Shown: positions 6,201 through 6,259 of the stretch, piece after piece
Position numbering within the stretch: the stretch's first letter is position 1
How the letters are laid out: each line of letters begins with the position of its first letter
Origin: Bacillota bacterium
GTDB taxonomy: Bacteria > Bacillota > Clostridia > Lachnospirales > CAG-274
DNA: 6,259 bases
NCBI GenBank assembly: GCA_017627115.1
Contig: JAGAHK010000292.1
Span: 1 to 6,259 of the forward strand
Reading direction: 5' to 3'
Program-made: the position numbers and the translations under genes
The notes under the pieces: model-generated
Seen by the model: the letters and a program-made list of their open reading frames with translations, nothing else
What the model was told of the DNA's origin: nothing
Database searches by the model: none

Positions 6201-6240
6201 TAAATAATCGGACTTAAGCTTGCTTAAGGCGGATTATTTA
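6201..6240. repeat. Long imperfect palindrome upstream of the promoter
   Basis: The 19-base arms TAAATAATCGGACTTAAGC (6201-6219) and GCTTAAGGCGGATTATTTA (6222-6240) are inverted copies with two mismatches and a two-base TT loop. No T-run follows on either strand, so it is a weak terminator candidate. It may belong to a repeat family or end a gene beyond the window. Nothing else is recognised between 6193 and 6259. Confidence 0.6.
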
Positions 6241-6259
6241 TGAGCCCCATCCTATAGTG

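Overview
The window looks like a piece of a chromosome from a plant-fibre-degrading Clostridia bacterium, most likely a Ruminococcus-type member of the Oscillospiraceae. The evidence is a secreted pectate lyase carrying a dockerin, Firmicutes-style strong Shine-Dalgarno sequences, a Firmicutes-like Mfd and moderate GC. The genus is an inference from content, not from a marker gene.

All three genes lie on the minus strand and are read right to left. At the right, 6042-6259 is non-coding. It holds a long imperfect palindrome, a short AT-rich palindrome, a promoter with both sigma-A hexamers at full consensus and 17-bp spacing, and a leader that can fold into a hairpin just before the ribosome binding site. 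This promoter drives an exported family 9 polysaccharide lyase (pectate lyase) with an N-terminal dockerin (4368-6041). A 71-bp gap containing a terminator-like hairpin separates it from pth (peptidyl-tRNA hydrolase, 3661-4296). pth overlaps mfd (transcription-repair coupling factor, 204-3686) by 26 bp. The pth-mfd pair is a known housekeeping arrangement in Firmicutes. The pectate lyase is an accessory gene placed directly upstream, and any co-transcription depends on readthrough of the hairpin.

The left end (1-203) carries no gene. Positions 142-197 form a strong, probably bidirectional terminator after mfd. Positions 1-139 form three consecutive hairpins; the first is cut by the window edge, and the first and third share the same outer-stem sequence. 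A related 13-base motif recurs beside the right-hand palindrome, which suggests a dispersed repeat family.

I find no convincing new multi-gene system. The parts most worth following up are the hairpin cassette at the left edge, the N-terminal dockerin with one degenerate calcium loop on a PL9 enzyme, and the compact control region of that gene.
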